From Lactobacillaceae bacterium UBA5807 (lineage in GTDB: Bacteria > Bacillota > Bacilli > Lactobacillales > Lactobacillaceae), in assembly GCA_002418005.1 (NCBI GenBank), contig DIDF01000096.1, positions 1 to 27,058 of the forward strand: a stretch of DNA of 27,058 bases, read 5' to 3'. Within the stretch, counting starts at the first letter, position 1. Each line of letters begins with the position of its first letter. The notes beneath the pieces were generated by a model that saw only the letters and a program-made list of their open reading frames with translations, had not been told where the DNA came from and made no database searches. Positions 15,242-22,723 of this stretch are shown piece after piece. Made by a program: the position numbers and the translations under genes.

Positions 15242-16720
15242 TTACTTTATTTTTAAAAATTTAAATTGGTTAAATTTTTCGAATAAGTTGCCAATTTGAA
15301 AAGCTAATTGATCGTGAAACTGAGCAAATTCAAACATTATCCCAACGGGCAAACCATCTGTGCCAACATTGGTCGGTAAACTGATTGCCGGTTCACCGGA
15401 AATATTTGCCAACTGAGTAAACGGAGATAATTTTAATTGATGCAAACAAGCCTTATATATAAGCTGCATTTGTTCTTCATGATTCAGATCATCAATATGA
15501 GCTAACTGCTTAACATCTTCAGGAAGGTAAACTGATTCTTTATTTAAAGGAGCAGCAAATGCCGTTGTTGGCGTTAAGTATATGGGATATTTTTTGTGAA
15601 AGTCTGCCATGGCTTTTGTAACTCTTTTAATCTCGGAATTAACTAAATCTTCAGCACTTTTTGGTTGCTTTTGGTCTGCCCGCCAAAATCCCCAGGTCAT
15701 TGCGGAAACATTATCAAAGTTCATTGATTTACCAGTAGCGTCTTTGATCATTTTATTTGCCTTGGTTCCAACTGAAGTTGAAGCAGAATAATAAGATTGC
15801 ATTAGCTTCACGCCATCAGCTGGCGCATCAACCTGTTCACAAGTAAATCCGTGTTCTCTCAAAAACTTAACGGCCTTTTTAACTCCCTGAATTGCGGTGC
15901 GGCTGACTTTTGTATTAACAGGCGATTTGTATGAAAATGCAACTTTTAATGTATTTAAACTTTGAACAGGTTTTACCAAAACCTGGGCTAGGTGTTTATC
16001 CAAAACATTTTCAAACAACATTGAAAGGTCTGCCATAGATTTGCCCTCAGCAAAGTTAACCACTGAGGGTTCTTCATCGTCACCAGTTACCAGAATTCTT
16101 GTCGGTTTAAAACCAATAACTCCTGTCCAAGATGCAGGAATTCTAAGTGAACCACCGGCATCATTTCCAGTAGCTATCGGAACTATTCCGGCAGCCACAC
16201 TTGCAGTTGCCCCACCGGAGGACCCTCCGGGGTTTCGGCTCATTTCCCAAGGGTTGGAAGTATTTCCATAAAGTTTAGACTTTGTTTGGTTGATTAATCC
16301 TAATTCCGGAAAATTAGTCTGGCCAATAATAATAAATCCAAGTTCTTGAAGTCGATTAACATACTTACCAGTATCTTCAGAAACTCTGGCTTTAAGGGGT
16401 ACTAAACCCATCGTATTAGATTCCCCAGCCATTGTTTGACCAATTCCCTTGATTAACAACGGAACCCCATAAAATGGCTGCCCTTCATCCTTTAAATTTT
16501 CTGCTTCTTTGAGAGCCGATGCCTTTCGCAAAGTAATCACAGCATTCAAAGAAGGATTTAACTCCTTAACTTTCTTCATCACAAAGACAATCAATTCCCT
16601 ACTGGTAACTTTCTTATCCCGAATAAATTTCGCTAAATCTAATGCAGAAAATTCTGAATAATGTTCAAAAATTTCCTGACTTGAAATATTTCCATATTTT
16701 TTTGATTGATATTTATCCAT
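15242..16720 (-). CDS. Amidase signature family hydrolase
   Basis: This 492-residue enzyme has the complete Ser-cisSer-Lys triad of the amidase signature family: K91 in GVPLLIKGIG, S167 in RNPGGSSGGA and nucleophile S191 in NDAGGSLRIPAS. The 24-residue spacing between the two serines is the one usual for the family. It hydrolyses an amide to acid and ammonia in the cytoplasm. The lack of GatC-type partners, GatB and the tRNA-dependent insert argues against GatA, so it is a free-standing amidase of unknown substrate. ATG 16720 follows AGGAGGGG (16731-16738). It lies downstream of the RNA unit and terminator at 16806-17023 and upstream of the ABC transporter on the same strand. Confidence 0.9.
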   Translation of the reverse strand: MDKYQSKKYGNISSQEIFEHYSEFSALDLAKFIRDKKVTSRELIVFVMKKVKELNPSLNAVITLRKASALKEAENLKDEGQPFYGVPLLIKGIGQTMAGESNTMGLVPLKARVSEDTGKYVNRLQELGFIIIGQTNFPELGLINQTKSKLYGNTSNPWEMSRNPGGSSGGATASVAAGIVPIATGNDAGGSLRIPASWTGVIGFKPTRILVTGDDEEPSVVNFAEGKSMADLSMLFENVLDKHLAQVLVKPVQSLNTLKVAFSYKSPVNTKVSRTAIQGVKKAVKFLREHGFTCEQVDAPADGVKLMQSYYSASTSVGTKANKMIKDATGKSMNFDNVSAMTWGFWRADQKQPKSAEDLVNSEIKRVTKAMADFHKKYPIYLTPTTAFAAPLNKESVYLPEDVKQLAHIDDLNHEEQMQLIYKACLHQLKLSPFTQLANISGEPAISLPTNVGTDGLPVGIMFEFAQFHDQLAFQIGNLFEKFNQFKFLKIK

Positions 16721-16805
16721 CTGAATTAGGCCCCTCCTGGTAAATCAGTTCATTTTCACCGCAAATTGTAGTCTTCTTAGTTAGATTATGCTATCTCAAA
16801 AGATC

Positions 16806-17023
16806 TATAAAAAAACGGGGCGAAAAAATTCGTCCCGACACGATATACTTGAATGAAAGGTTCATCGACCAATCATTGACCCAATTGAGTCTTCTTTTAA
16901 GCTTTTGAATTGTCTGTTATGATTCTCGCAGACTACGCAGATCTAAGCACGCTGGCTTAGCAATACCTCATTTGGTGAAATCCTTCATCTGCAGTAACAG
17001 GTAATTGATCTGATTACCTTTCA
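16806..17023 (-). ncRNA. Candidate small structured RNA (promoter-to-terminator unit)
   Basis: The 354-base gap between cls and the amidase holds a compact transcription unit on the minus strand. TGGAGA (17057-17052) and a perfect TATAAT (17034-17029), 17 bp apart, predict a start near 17022. The first eight bases (17023-17016) pair with 16861-16854, closing a rod-like fold with inner stems 16995-17000 with 16914-16919, 16987-16992 with 16937-16942, and apical 16943-16948 with 16955-16960. A terminator follows at 16809-16837. An alternative 7-bp hairpin (16999-17005 with 17013-17019) competes with the closing stem. About 215 nt, a base-paired 5' end and a rod with open bubbles are reminiscent of 6S RNA, but I recognise no conserved 6S sequence. 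It could instead be a terminator-controlled leader for the amidase. Confidence 0.5.
16809..16837 (-). terminator. Intrinsic terminator upstream of the amidase
   Basis: On the minus strand CGGGACGAA and TTCGCCCCG pair with a single A-C mismatch around a four-base loop, followed by seven T (16815-16809). It ends the predicted small RNA and lies 89 bases before the amidase start. Confidence 0.8.
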
Positions 17024-17074
17024 ACTTTATTATAGTTACACTGCCCTTAAATCTCCATGAAAACGCTATATTTT

Positions 17075-18535
17075 TTAAAGAATTGGCGCAAGTAATCGAC
17101 TAAAGGTCTGTTTGAACTTTAGCCATGGTGACTGTTCATTAAACATTTTTACAGTTTGTAGCTGACTGACCGCGATGTCTTTTAAATAGATATCCCTTAG
17201 CTGTTGAGAAACAGTCTTATCATACATAAAAGCGTTTATTTCAAAATTAAGTTTAAAGCTACGATAATCCAAGTTAGCCGAACCCACCGAAGCAATTTGA
17301 TCATCAATCACCATCGTTTTGGCATGCATAAACCCATTTTGATAGTAGTAAATTTTTACTCCTTCTTCAGCCAGTTGGCGGGCATAATATTGAGTTGCTC
17401 TGTAGACAAAGGGGTGATCTGGCATGCTAGGAACCATAATGCGAACATCTACTCCAGAACTCACCGCAATCCGCAAAGCATCCAAAACACTGTCATCAGG
17501 GATTAAATACGGGCTTTGAATCCAACAATAATTTTGTGCCATTGTTATTAATCTAATGTATCCCATTTTAATCTGCTGGAGATCTTGGTCGGGTCCGCTG
17601 GAAACAACCTGCATGTTAACTGAGCCCTTGGTGGTTGTGACTGGAAAATATCTAGGGTCAACGTGATCTTCATTAATATGGTTTTTAGGACTGGTAGCAT
17701 TCCAATCAAGAATAAATCGGGCTTGAAGGCCAAAAACTCCACTGCCAATAACTCGAATATGAGTATCGCGCCAATTACCAAATTTCTTTTTTCTACCAAG
17801 GTATTGATCGCCAATGTTAAAGCCACCAACATAACCAAACATCCCATCGATAACCACGATTTTTCTATGATCACGAAAGTTAACTCGTGAATCAAGCAAA
17901 ACCGAGCGAGTATTTAAGAAAGGCAGAGCGTGGCCGCCAGCAGCTGTCAAATCTTTAAAAAACTTGCGAGTAGTTCCCATTGAACCCCAAGAATCATAAA
18001 TGACCCTGACTTCCAAACCTTCCTTAGCCTTTTTTATCAAAAGATCTCGTATTTCAGTACCAATCTTATCAGCATAAAAAGTGTAAAACTCAATATGAAT
18101 ACTCTTTTTGGCCCCTTCAATATCTTCAATCATCCGGTGAAAGAAATCCTTGCCGGTAGTAAAAATTTTAACTTTATTTTGTCGAGCCAAAAAGGCGGAA
18201 TCAGTTGTCATAAACATATTTACTGCGTTGTATGCTCGTTTGACAATCTCATCGGAAGAGTTTTTTACCTCATTACCAATTTGTTGACGTTGATCGGATA
18301 ACCGCTCTTCCAACCTCATTTTTACGTGTGACTGTAATTGAAACAAACGATTCTTGGGCAGTTTTCTGCCTAAAAATGCATAAGCAATAAAGCCAACGAC
18401 CGGCAAAAACACTAAGACTAATAGCCAAGCCCAAATAGCCGCAATATCTCGCTTTTCTCTAAAAACAGTTATAATAGCAAGAATAGCGTTGACAAATACG
18501 ATAATGTTAAAAACTAATCCCCAGTCAATTTGCAT
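17075..18535 (-). CDS. cls: Cardiolipin synthase
   Basis: The 486-residue enzyme joins two phosphatidylglycerol molecules to form cardiolipin at the cytoplasmic membrane. Two N-terminal hydrophobic helices (about residues 5-24 and 33-56, the latter WAWLLVLVFLPVVGFIAYAF) are followed by two phospholipase-D HKD motifs: H223-K225-D230 (HRKIVVID, then GMFGYVGGFN) and H404-K406-D411 (HAKTMVID, then SVGSANLDYRSF). Length and motif spacing are normal for bacterial Cls. ATG 18535 follows AGGAG. The gene stands alone: a small plus-strand gene is divergent upstream and the small RNA unit starts just after its end. No terminator hairpin is obvious between its stop and the RNA promoter. Confidence 0.95.
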   Translation of the reverse strand: MQIDWGLVFNIIVFVNAILAIITVFREKRDIAAIWAWLLVLVFLPVVGFIAYAFLGRKLPKNRLFQLQSHVKMRLEERLSDQRQQIGNEVKNSSDEIVKRAYNAVNMFMTTDSAFLARQNKVKIFTTGKDFFHRMIEDIEGAKKSIHIEFYTFYADKIGTEIRDLLIKKAKEGLEVRVIYDSWGSMGTTRKFFKDLTAAGGHALPFLNTRSVLLDSRVNFRDHRKIVVIDGMFGYVGGFNIGDQYLGRKKKFGNWRDTHIRVIGSGVFGLQARFILDWNATSPKNHINEDHVDPRYFPVTTTKGSVNMQVVSSGPDQDLQQIKMGYIRLITMAQNYCWIQSPYLIPDDSVLDALRIAVSSGVDVRIMVPSMPDHPFVYRATQYYARQLAEEGVKIYYYQNGFMHAKTMVIDDQIASVGSANLDYRSFKLNFEINAFMYDKTVSQQLRDIYLKDIAVSQLQTVKMFNEQSPWLKFKQTFSRLLAPIL

Positions 18536-18609
18536 AAATAACTCCTAACTCAACAAATACTACCTTTCCTTCAGTATACTAAAAGAATTCAGAAAGGATA
18601 CCCCTAATT

Positions 18610-18753
18610 ATGTTAAATTCCTTATTTGTGGGCATTCATGGCACCCACTCATTATACTTTTTTCATTTAATCTTTCGCGACCAACCTATCATTGGCTTTG
18701 GCATAATTTTAGCAATAATCCTATACCTAATCTACCGTCAAATGAACAAATAA
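18610..18753 (+). CDS. Small 47-residue membrane peptide
   Basis: A 47-codon reading frame starts with ATG 18610, behind AGAAAGGA (18591-18598), and stops with TAA 18751. The product begins MLNSLFVGIHGTHSLYFFHL, has a polar RDQP turn, then one strongly hydrophobic helix, IIGFGIILAIILYLIY, and ends in RQMNK, so it should be a single-pass membrane peptide with a positively charged cytoplasmic tail. The stop codon merges into a strong terminator. A TATACT -10-like element at 18574-18579 lies upstream, without a clear -35. I recognise no family. The combination of Shine-Dalgarno, hydrophobic helix and immediate terminator supports a real gene. Confidence 0.6.
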   Translation: MLNSLFVGIHGTHSLYFFHLIFRDQPIIGFGIILAIILYLIYRQMNK

Positions 18754-18786
18754 AAATGGTGTCAGTTAATAACTGACACCATTTTT
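18752..18786. terminator. Bidirectional terminator
   Basis: AAAAATGGTGTCAGTT (18752-18767) pairs perfectly with AACTGACACCATTTTT (18771-18786) around a three-base loop. It serves the 47-codon gene and the converging aldehyde dehydrogenase gene. Confidence 0.88.
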
Positions 18787-18841
18787 ATACGAAAGGAGGA
18801 TTTACTAAACTTAATCTACTGTTGAAAGATTAGGCTGATAA

Positions 18842-20314
18842 TTAGCTTTGAGCCATTTCTGGGTGACCTTGAAGGTAAATAACATGAGTATTGAGATATT
18901 CTTCAATACCATGACGACCATCATCACCACCGATACCTGATTCTTTCCAGCCAGAATGTGAACCATTCATAGCTTCGAAGTTGAATCTGTTGATGTAAGT
19001 TTCACCATCTTCAAGTTCGTTTGCTGCTCTTGCAGCTGAGTCAAGGTTCTCAGTGAAGATTGATGAAGTAAGTCCAAAGTCAGAGTCATTAGCCATATCA
19101 ATTGCTTCATCCAAAGTCTTGAATGTAACAACTGGAAGAACTGGGCCAAAGATTTCGTCTTGAACAATTTCTGAGTCTTGCTTTACATTGGTGATAACTG
19201 TTGGTTCGTAGTAGAATCCATTTTCAATGTGAAGTACGTGACCGCCGGCAGTAATCTTGCCGCCTGCTTTAACAGCACGGTCAACCATTCCAGAAACTTT
19301 ATCCAAAGCAGCTTTGTTGATCAGTGGACCCATGCCGATGTTGTCATCTTTCATAACGTTGCCGACAGTGATCTTTGACATCTTGTCAGACAACTTCTTG
19401 ATGAACTCATCAGCAACACTTTCTTGAACATAAATTCGTTCACAGTTGTTGCAAAGTTGTCCATTGTTATCAACACGTGAATCAATAATAGATTGAACAG
19501 CCAAATCAATGTTTGCATCACTGCATACGATAGCTGGTGCTTTACCACCAAGTTCAAGAGAAACTTTTGCCATGTGAGTTGCAGCTGCGGCCATTACTCG
19601 CTTGCCTGAATTTACAGAACCAGTCAAACTAATAATTCCAATCTTCTTGTTTCTGGAAAGTTCATCACCAATTTCAGAACCTGGGCCGGTAACAAAGTTT
19701 ACAACACCCTTTGGAATACCAACTTTGTCAACAATCTTAGCAAATTCAAGAGCCAAGTTAGGAGTATCAGTACTTGGTTTCATAACGATTGTGTTACCTG
19801 TTACCAAAGCTGGACCCATCTTTCTAGCAATCAGGAAGAATGGGAAGTTCCATGGAAGAATTCCTGCAGCAACACCAATAGGTTGTTTAGCAATCATAAT
19901 GTTTTCATTAGGATTGTCTGATTGGAGGATTTCACCTTCATAAGTTCTTGCTGCAGCTGCCATGTAATCAAAGTAATCAGCTGAGAATAGAATTTCAGTA
20001 GTTGCCAAAGACTTGATCTTGCCTTGTTCCTCTTGAAGTAAGTGGATCAAAAGATCTTTGTTCTTACGAATTTCTTCAGCGCATTTATGGAGATACTCAC
20101 CACGAGTAGCTGCTGGAACTTTCTTCCAGCTCTTCTCTGCTTCGTATGCTGCATCAATGGCTTCTTGACATTCCTTACGAGTTGCCTTGGGAACCGTTGA
20201 AATTTCTTCTCCAGTTGATGGGTTCAAAACATGAATCAATTCTCCTGATTCTGAGTCTTTGAATTCACCATTAATATACATTTGATAATGTTTCAATTGT
20301 GTAGAAACAGCCAT
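18842..20314 (-). CDS. NAD-dependent aldehyde dehydrogenase, AldA (lactaldehyde)-like
   Basis: This 490-residue ALDH oxidises an aldehyde to its acid with NAD. Catalytic residues are present: N156 (PWNFPF), K179 (VMKPS), general base E254 (VSLELGGKAP) and nucleophile C288 (DNNGQLCNNCERIYV). The late segment INRFNFEAMNGSHSGWKESG then GIGGDDGRHGIEEYL closely resembles the corresponding part of E. coli AldA, the lactaldehyde/glycolaldehyde dehydrogenase, more than generic betaine- or succinate-semialdehyde enzymes. Start ATG 20314 follows GAAAGGAAG. It lies 49 bases after the alcohol dehydrogenase gene with no terminator between, so the two form an operon and probably share an aldehyde intermediate. 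Substrate is inferred, not shown. Confidence 0.9.
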   Translation of the reverse strand: MAVSTQLKHYQMYINGEFKDSESGELIHVLNPSTGEEISTVPKATRKECQEAIDAAYEAEKSWKKVPAATRGEYLHKCAEEIRKNKDLLIHLLQEEQGKIKSLATTEILFSADYFDYMAAAARTYEGEILQSDNPNENIMIAKQPIGVAAGILPWNFPFFLIARKMGPALVTGNTIVMKPSTDTPNLALEFAKIVDKVGIPKGVVNFVTGPGSEIGDELSRNKKIGIISLTGSVNSGKRVMAAAATHMAKVSLELGGKAPAIVCSDANIDLAVQSIIDSRVDNNGQLCNNCERIYVQESVADEFIKKLSDKMSKITVGNVMKDDNIGMGPLINKAALDKVSGMVDRAVKAGGKITAGGHVLHIENGFYYEPTVITNVKQDSEIVQDEIFGPVLPVVTFKTLDEAIDMANDSDFGLTSSIFTENLDSAARAANELEDGETYINRFNFEAMNGSHSGWKESGIGGDDGRHGIEEYLNTHVIYLQGHPEMAQS

Positions 20315-20363
20315 AATATTAGCTTCCTTTCAAAAAACTAATTATTAAAAATCAAGGTTTAAA

Positions 20364-21500
20364 TTATTCGCCTGGTTTATAGTCAGGGTCAATAACAAGG
20401 ACAGGTTTGATAGTCTTGCCGCTGCCTGAATCAGCATTAGCTTGATTAATATCTTCAAACTTGTAGAACTTTTCAGTTTTATCAAAGTCAAACATTCCTG
20501 CTTTATAAAATTCAATTAATCTTGGAATATCAACTTGAGGAATTGAATCACCCATGTTGACACCAACGATCTTACGATCATCAACACAAAGATCATTCCA
20601 AGTATCCAAGTCAACATGGTTTGGAGTTACGGCAATTGTTGCTGTAGTTCCACCTTGGGCAAGTGCTTGAATTGAATCTTCCATGATCTTAGTAACACCA
20701 GTAGTATCAACGGCAAAGTCAACACCATATCCGTTAGTTAATTTCTTAATAGCTTCAACTGGGTCTTCTTCTTTACTGTTAATAGCATCAGTTGCGCCAA
20801 GTTCTTTGGCTAACTTCAAACGAGAATCAACAATATCAACGGCAATAACTTTAGTGCATCCAGAAATCTTGCCAGCCATCATAGCAGCAAGACCGACGGC
20901 ACCAGTACCAAATACAGCAATTGTAGTTCCTGGTTTTGGCTTCAAAGTATTGAAGACGGTTCCTGAACCAGTTACATATCCACAGCCAAGAGGTCCAAGC
21001 TTTCTAAGGTCTAAGCTCTTATCAACTTTAACGGCATTTCTTTCACGAACAACAGTGGTAGTCGTAAATGATGATTGATCAAACATATCATCAACTTGCT
21101 TACCATTTTCAGTAAAGTGGGCTGAACCATCAGGACGAACTCCTGACAAGTTGTTTGCTGCGTAATTCAAGCATTGGGTAGGAATTCCTCTTAAACAGTT
21201 AACACATGTTCCATCAGAATAGAATGAAAGAACTACGTGATCGCCTGGTTTAAAGTTTTTAACTTCTGGCCCAACTTTTTCAACAATTCCTGAACCTTCA
21301 TGACCTAAAACAATTGGATAGCCGATAACCGCATCGCCTTTACGTAATGCTTCATCGGAGTGGCAAATTCCACTAGCAACCATATGAACCTGCAAATCAT
21401 CAGACTGCAATGGACCAAGTTCGATGTCATCTCTAATTTCAAAAGGTGCACCCTTCTTGTCAACAACTGCTGCTTTAATTCGCAAAGTACTCATCTCCAT
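20364..21500 (-). CDS. Zinc-dependent alcohol dehydrogenase
   Basis: A medium-chain dehydrogenase of 378 residues, closest in pattern to the class-III/aryl-alcohol branch. The catalytic zinc site is C46 (SGICHSDE), H67-E68 (GHEGSG) and C173 (GPLGCGYVTGSG); the NAD loop is GTGAVG (198-203), followed by VIAVDIVDSRL with an acidic residue favouring NAD over NADP. The structural zinc lobe is unusual: C99, C102 and C110 are present but the first ligand position is D96 (YSDGTCVNC). ATG 21500 has little Shine-Dalgarno; an in-frame ATG at 21494 sits directly behind GGAG, so the exact start is uncertain. First gene of an operon with the aldehyde dehydrogenase. Confidence 0.9.
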   Translation of the reverse strand: MEMSTLRIKAAVVDKKGAPFEIRDDIELGPLQSDDLQVHMVASGICHSDEALRKGDAVIGYPIVLGHEGSGIVEKVGPEVKNFKPGDHVVLSFYSDGTCVNCLRGIPTQCLNYAANNLSGVRPDGSAHFTENGKQVDDMFDQSSFTTTTVVRERNAVKVDKSLDLRKLGPLGCGYVTGSGTVFNTLKPKPGTTIAVFGTGAVGLAAMMAGKISGCTKVIAVDIVDSRLKLAKELGATDAINSKEEDPVEAIKKLTNGYGVDFAVDTTGVTKIMEDSIQALAQGGTTATIAVTPNHVDLDTWNDLCVDDRKIVGVNMGDSIPQVDIPRLIEFYKAGMFDFDKTEKFYKFEDINQANADSGSGKTIKPVLVIDPDYKPGE

Positions 21501-21616
21501 AAATTTTTGTTAATAATTGAGCAATCATGATACATAAAGGCCTTTCCGACATTTATAACGATCACTTGCTATTTTTACAGGCTTTGATGTTTAACTCATA
21601 ATCACTTTCACCTTCC

Positions 21617-21668
21617 GTTATAAACATTATTTCAAAAAAAACAAGGGATATTGAGAAAAAAATCACAA
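21617..21668 (-). promoter_or_regulatory. Candidate promoter with Rex-like operator
   Basis: On the minus strand TTGTTT (21644-21639) and TATAAC (21622-21617) are 16 bp apart. Immediately upstream, TTGTGATTTTTTTCTCAA (21668-21651) matches 16 of 18 positions of the Rex consensus TTGTGAA-N4-TTCACAA. Rex is the NADH/NAD sensor that typically represses alcohol dehydrogenase genes, which fits the operon downstream. The leader would be about 110 bases long. The same bases also form part of a terminator hairpin, so the match could be incidental. Confidence 0.4.
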
Positions 21669-21675
21669 TACCCCC
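21633..21675 (-). terminator. Terminator of the nitrilase-type gene
   Basis: On the minus strand GGGTATTG (21673-21666) pairs with CAATATCCC (21653-21645) with one bulged base around a T-rich loop, and a run of T broken by one G follows. It lies about 60 bases after the stop of the upstream hydrolase gene. Confidence 0.6.
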
Positions 21676-21730
21676 GAAAATGTAATATTTAATTGAATTT
21701 TTTTCGTTTAATTAGTTTAGGAAGAAGAAA

Positions 21731-22516
21731 TTAATTATAAAGTTCCGGTCGCCTGTCAGCAAATACCGGCATTGATCCTCGGACTTTGTCAACTTGATCA
21801 AGGTCTAAAGTAACTAATTTACCTTGCGGCTGGTCATTTAAAGAAATAATTTCATTTCCTAGTGGATCATAGACCCCCGAATGGCCGCCAAATTGGTTGT
21901 CTGGATCTGACCCCACTCGATTTACTCCAACTACAAAACATTGATTTTCAATTGCCCTTGCCGAAAGCAAACGCCGCCATTGCATGATCCTTGGAGTTGG
22001 CCATTCCGCAGGAACAAAAATGATTTTGCTTCCTGAAAGGCTTAGGGTTCTTAACCATTCCGGAAAACGAATATCGTAGCAGATAACCCCAGTTGCAGGA
22101 ACGCCATTTATTTGATAATAGACTTTCTTGTCGCCAGCTTGTAGAAATTTGTCTTCGTTCATCAATCCAAACAAATGGACTTTCTTATATGAATCAAGCA
22201 ACTGGCCCTCTTTAGAATAAATAAAGCTTTGATTATAAAATTTACCTTTTTCATTAACAGCAACCGAGCCACCATGAATTGCTATTCTATATTCTGATGC
22301 CAACTTAGACAATAACTCTTTTGTTTTATTGCCATTTGTGTCAGCAATATCCGAAAATCTGGTCAAATCATATCCTGTATTCCACATCTCCGGAAACACC
22401 ACGATATCAGCATTGCTTGCCGCCGCCTTTTTTACAAAAGACTCGATTTGGGAGAAATTATCTTGGGGTTTACCAAACTTAATATCAATTTGCGCAAGGT
22501 ATACATTTATTTTCAT
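21731..22516 (-). CDS. Nitrilase-superfamily carbon-nitrogen hydrolase (omega-amidase-like)
   Basis: The 261-residue cytoplasmic enzyme carries the Glu-Lys-Cys triad of the superfamily: E43 in FPEMWNTGY, K112 in YKKVHLF and C146 in GVICYDIRFPEW. Length and the PEMWNTGYD/YDIRFPEW context resemble the YafV/omega-amidase branch, which hydrolyses alpha-ketoglutaramate and similar amides in methionine salvage and transamination clean-up; the exact substrate is uncertain. ATG 22516 follows a good GGAGG site. It is divergent from the lipoprotein gene and separated from the alcohol dehydrogenase operon by the terminator at 21633-21675. Confidence 0.9.
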   Translation of the reverse strand: MKINVYLAQIDIKFGKPQDNFSQIESFVKKAAASNADIVVFPEMWNTGYDLTRFSDIADTNGNKTKELLSKLASEYRIAIHGGSVAVNEKGKFYNQSFIYSKEGQLLDSYKKVHLFGLMNEDKFLQAGDKKVYYQINGVPATGVICYDIRFPEWLRTLSLSGSKIIFVPAEWPTPRIMQWRRLLSARAIENQCFVVGVNRVGSDPDNQFGGHSGVYDPLGNEIISLNDQPQGKLVTLDLDQVDKVRGSMPVFADRRPELYN

Positions 22517-22650
22517 TTATCTAACCTCCGATTAATCTGCAAGTATATTAACATTTTCTGAGTAGATCATCTGCTTTATCATCGTAATAAAAACTTAGTT
22601 TATGAATAGTTATTAGAGTGGTAAACTATAGAAGGCTTATTTTGTATGTA

Positions 22651-22659
22651 TGGTATAAG
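22651..22659 (+). promoter_or_regulatory. Extended -10 promoter of the lipoprotein gene
   Basis: TGGTATAAG is an extended -10 element (TG-N-TATAAG), about 50 bases upstream of the ATG at 22709. No convincing -35 is seen, as is usual for extended -10 promoters. Confidence 0.45.
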
Positions 22660-22723
22660 CGATTAATGCTTAGCCAAATAAATTTTTATTAATTGGGAGC
22701 TTTTATTTATGAAATAATTTGTT

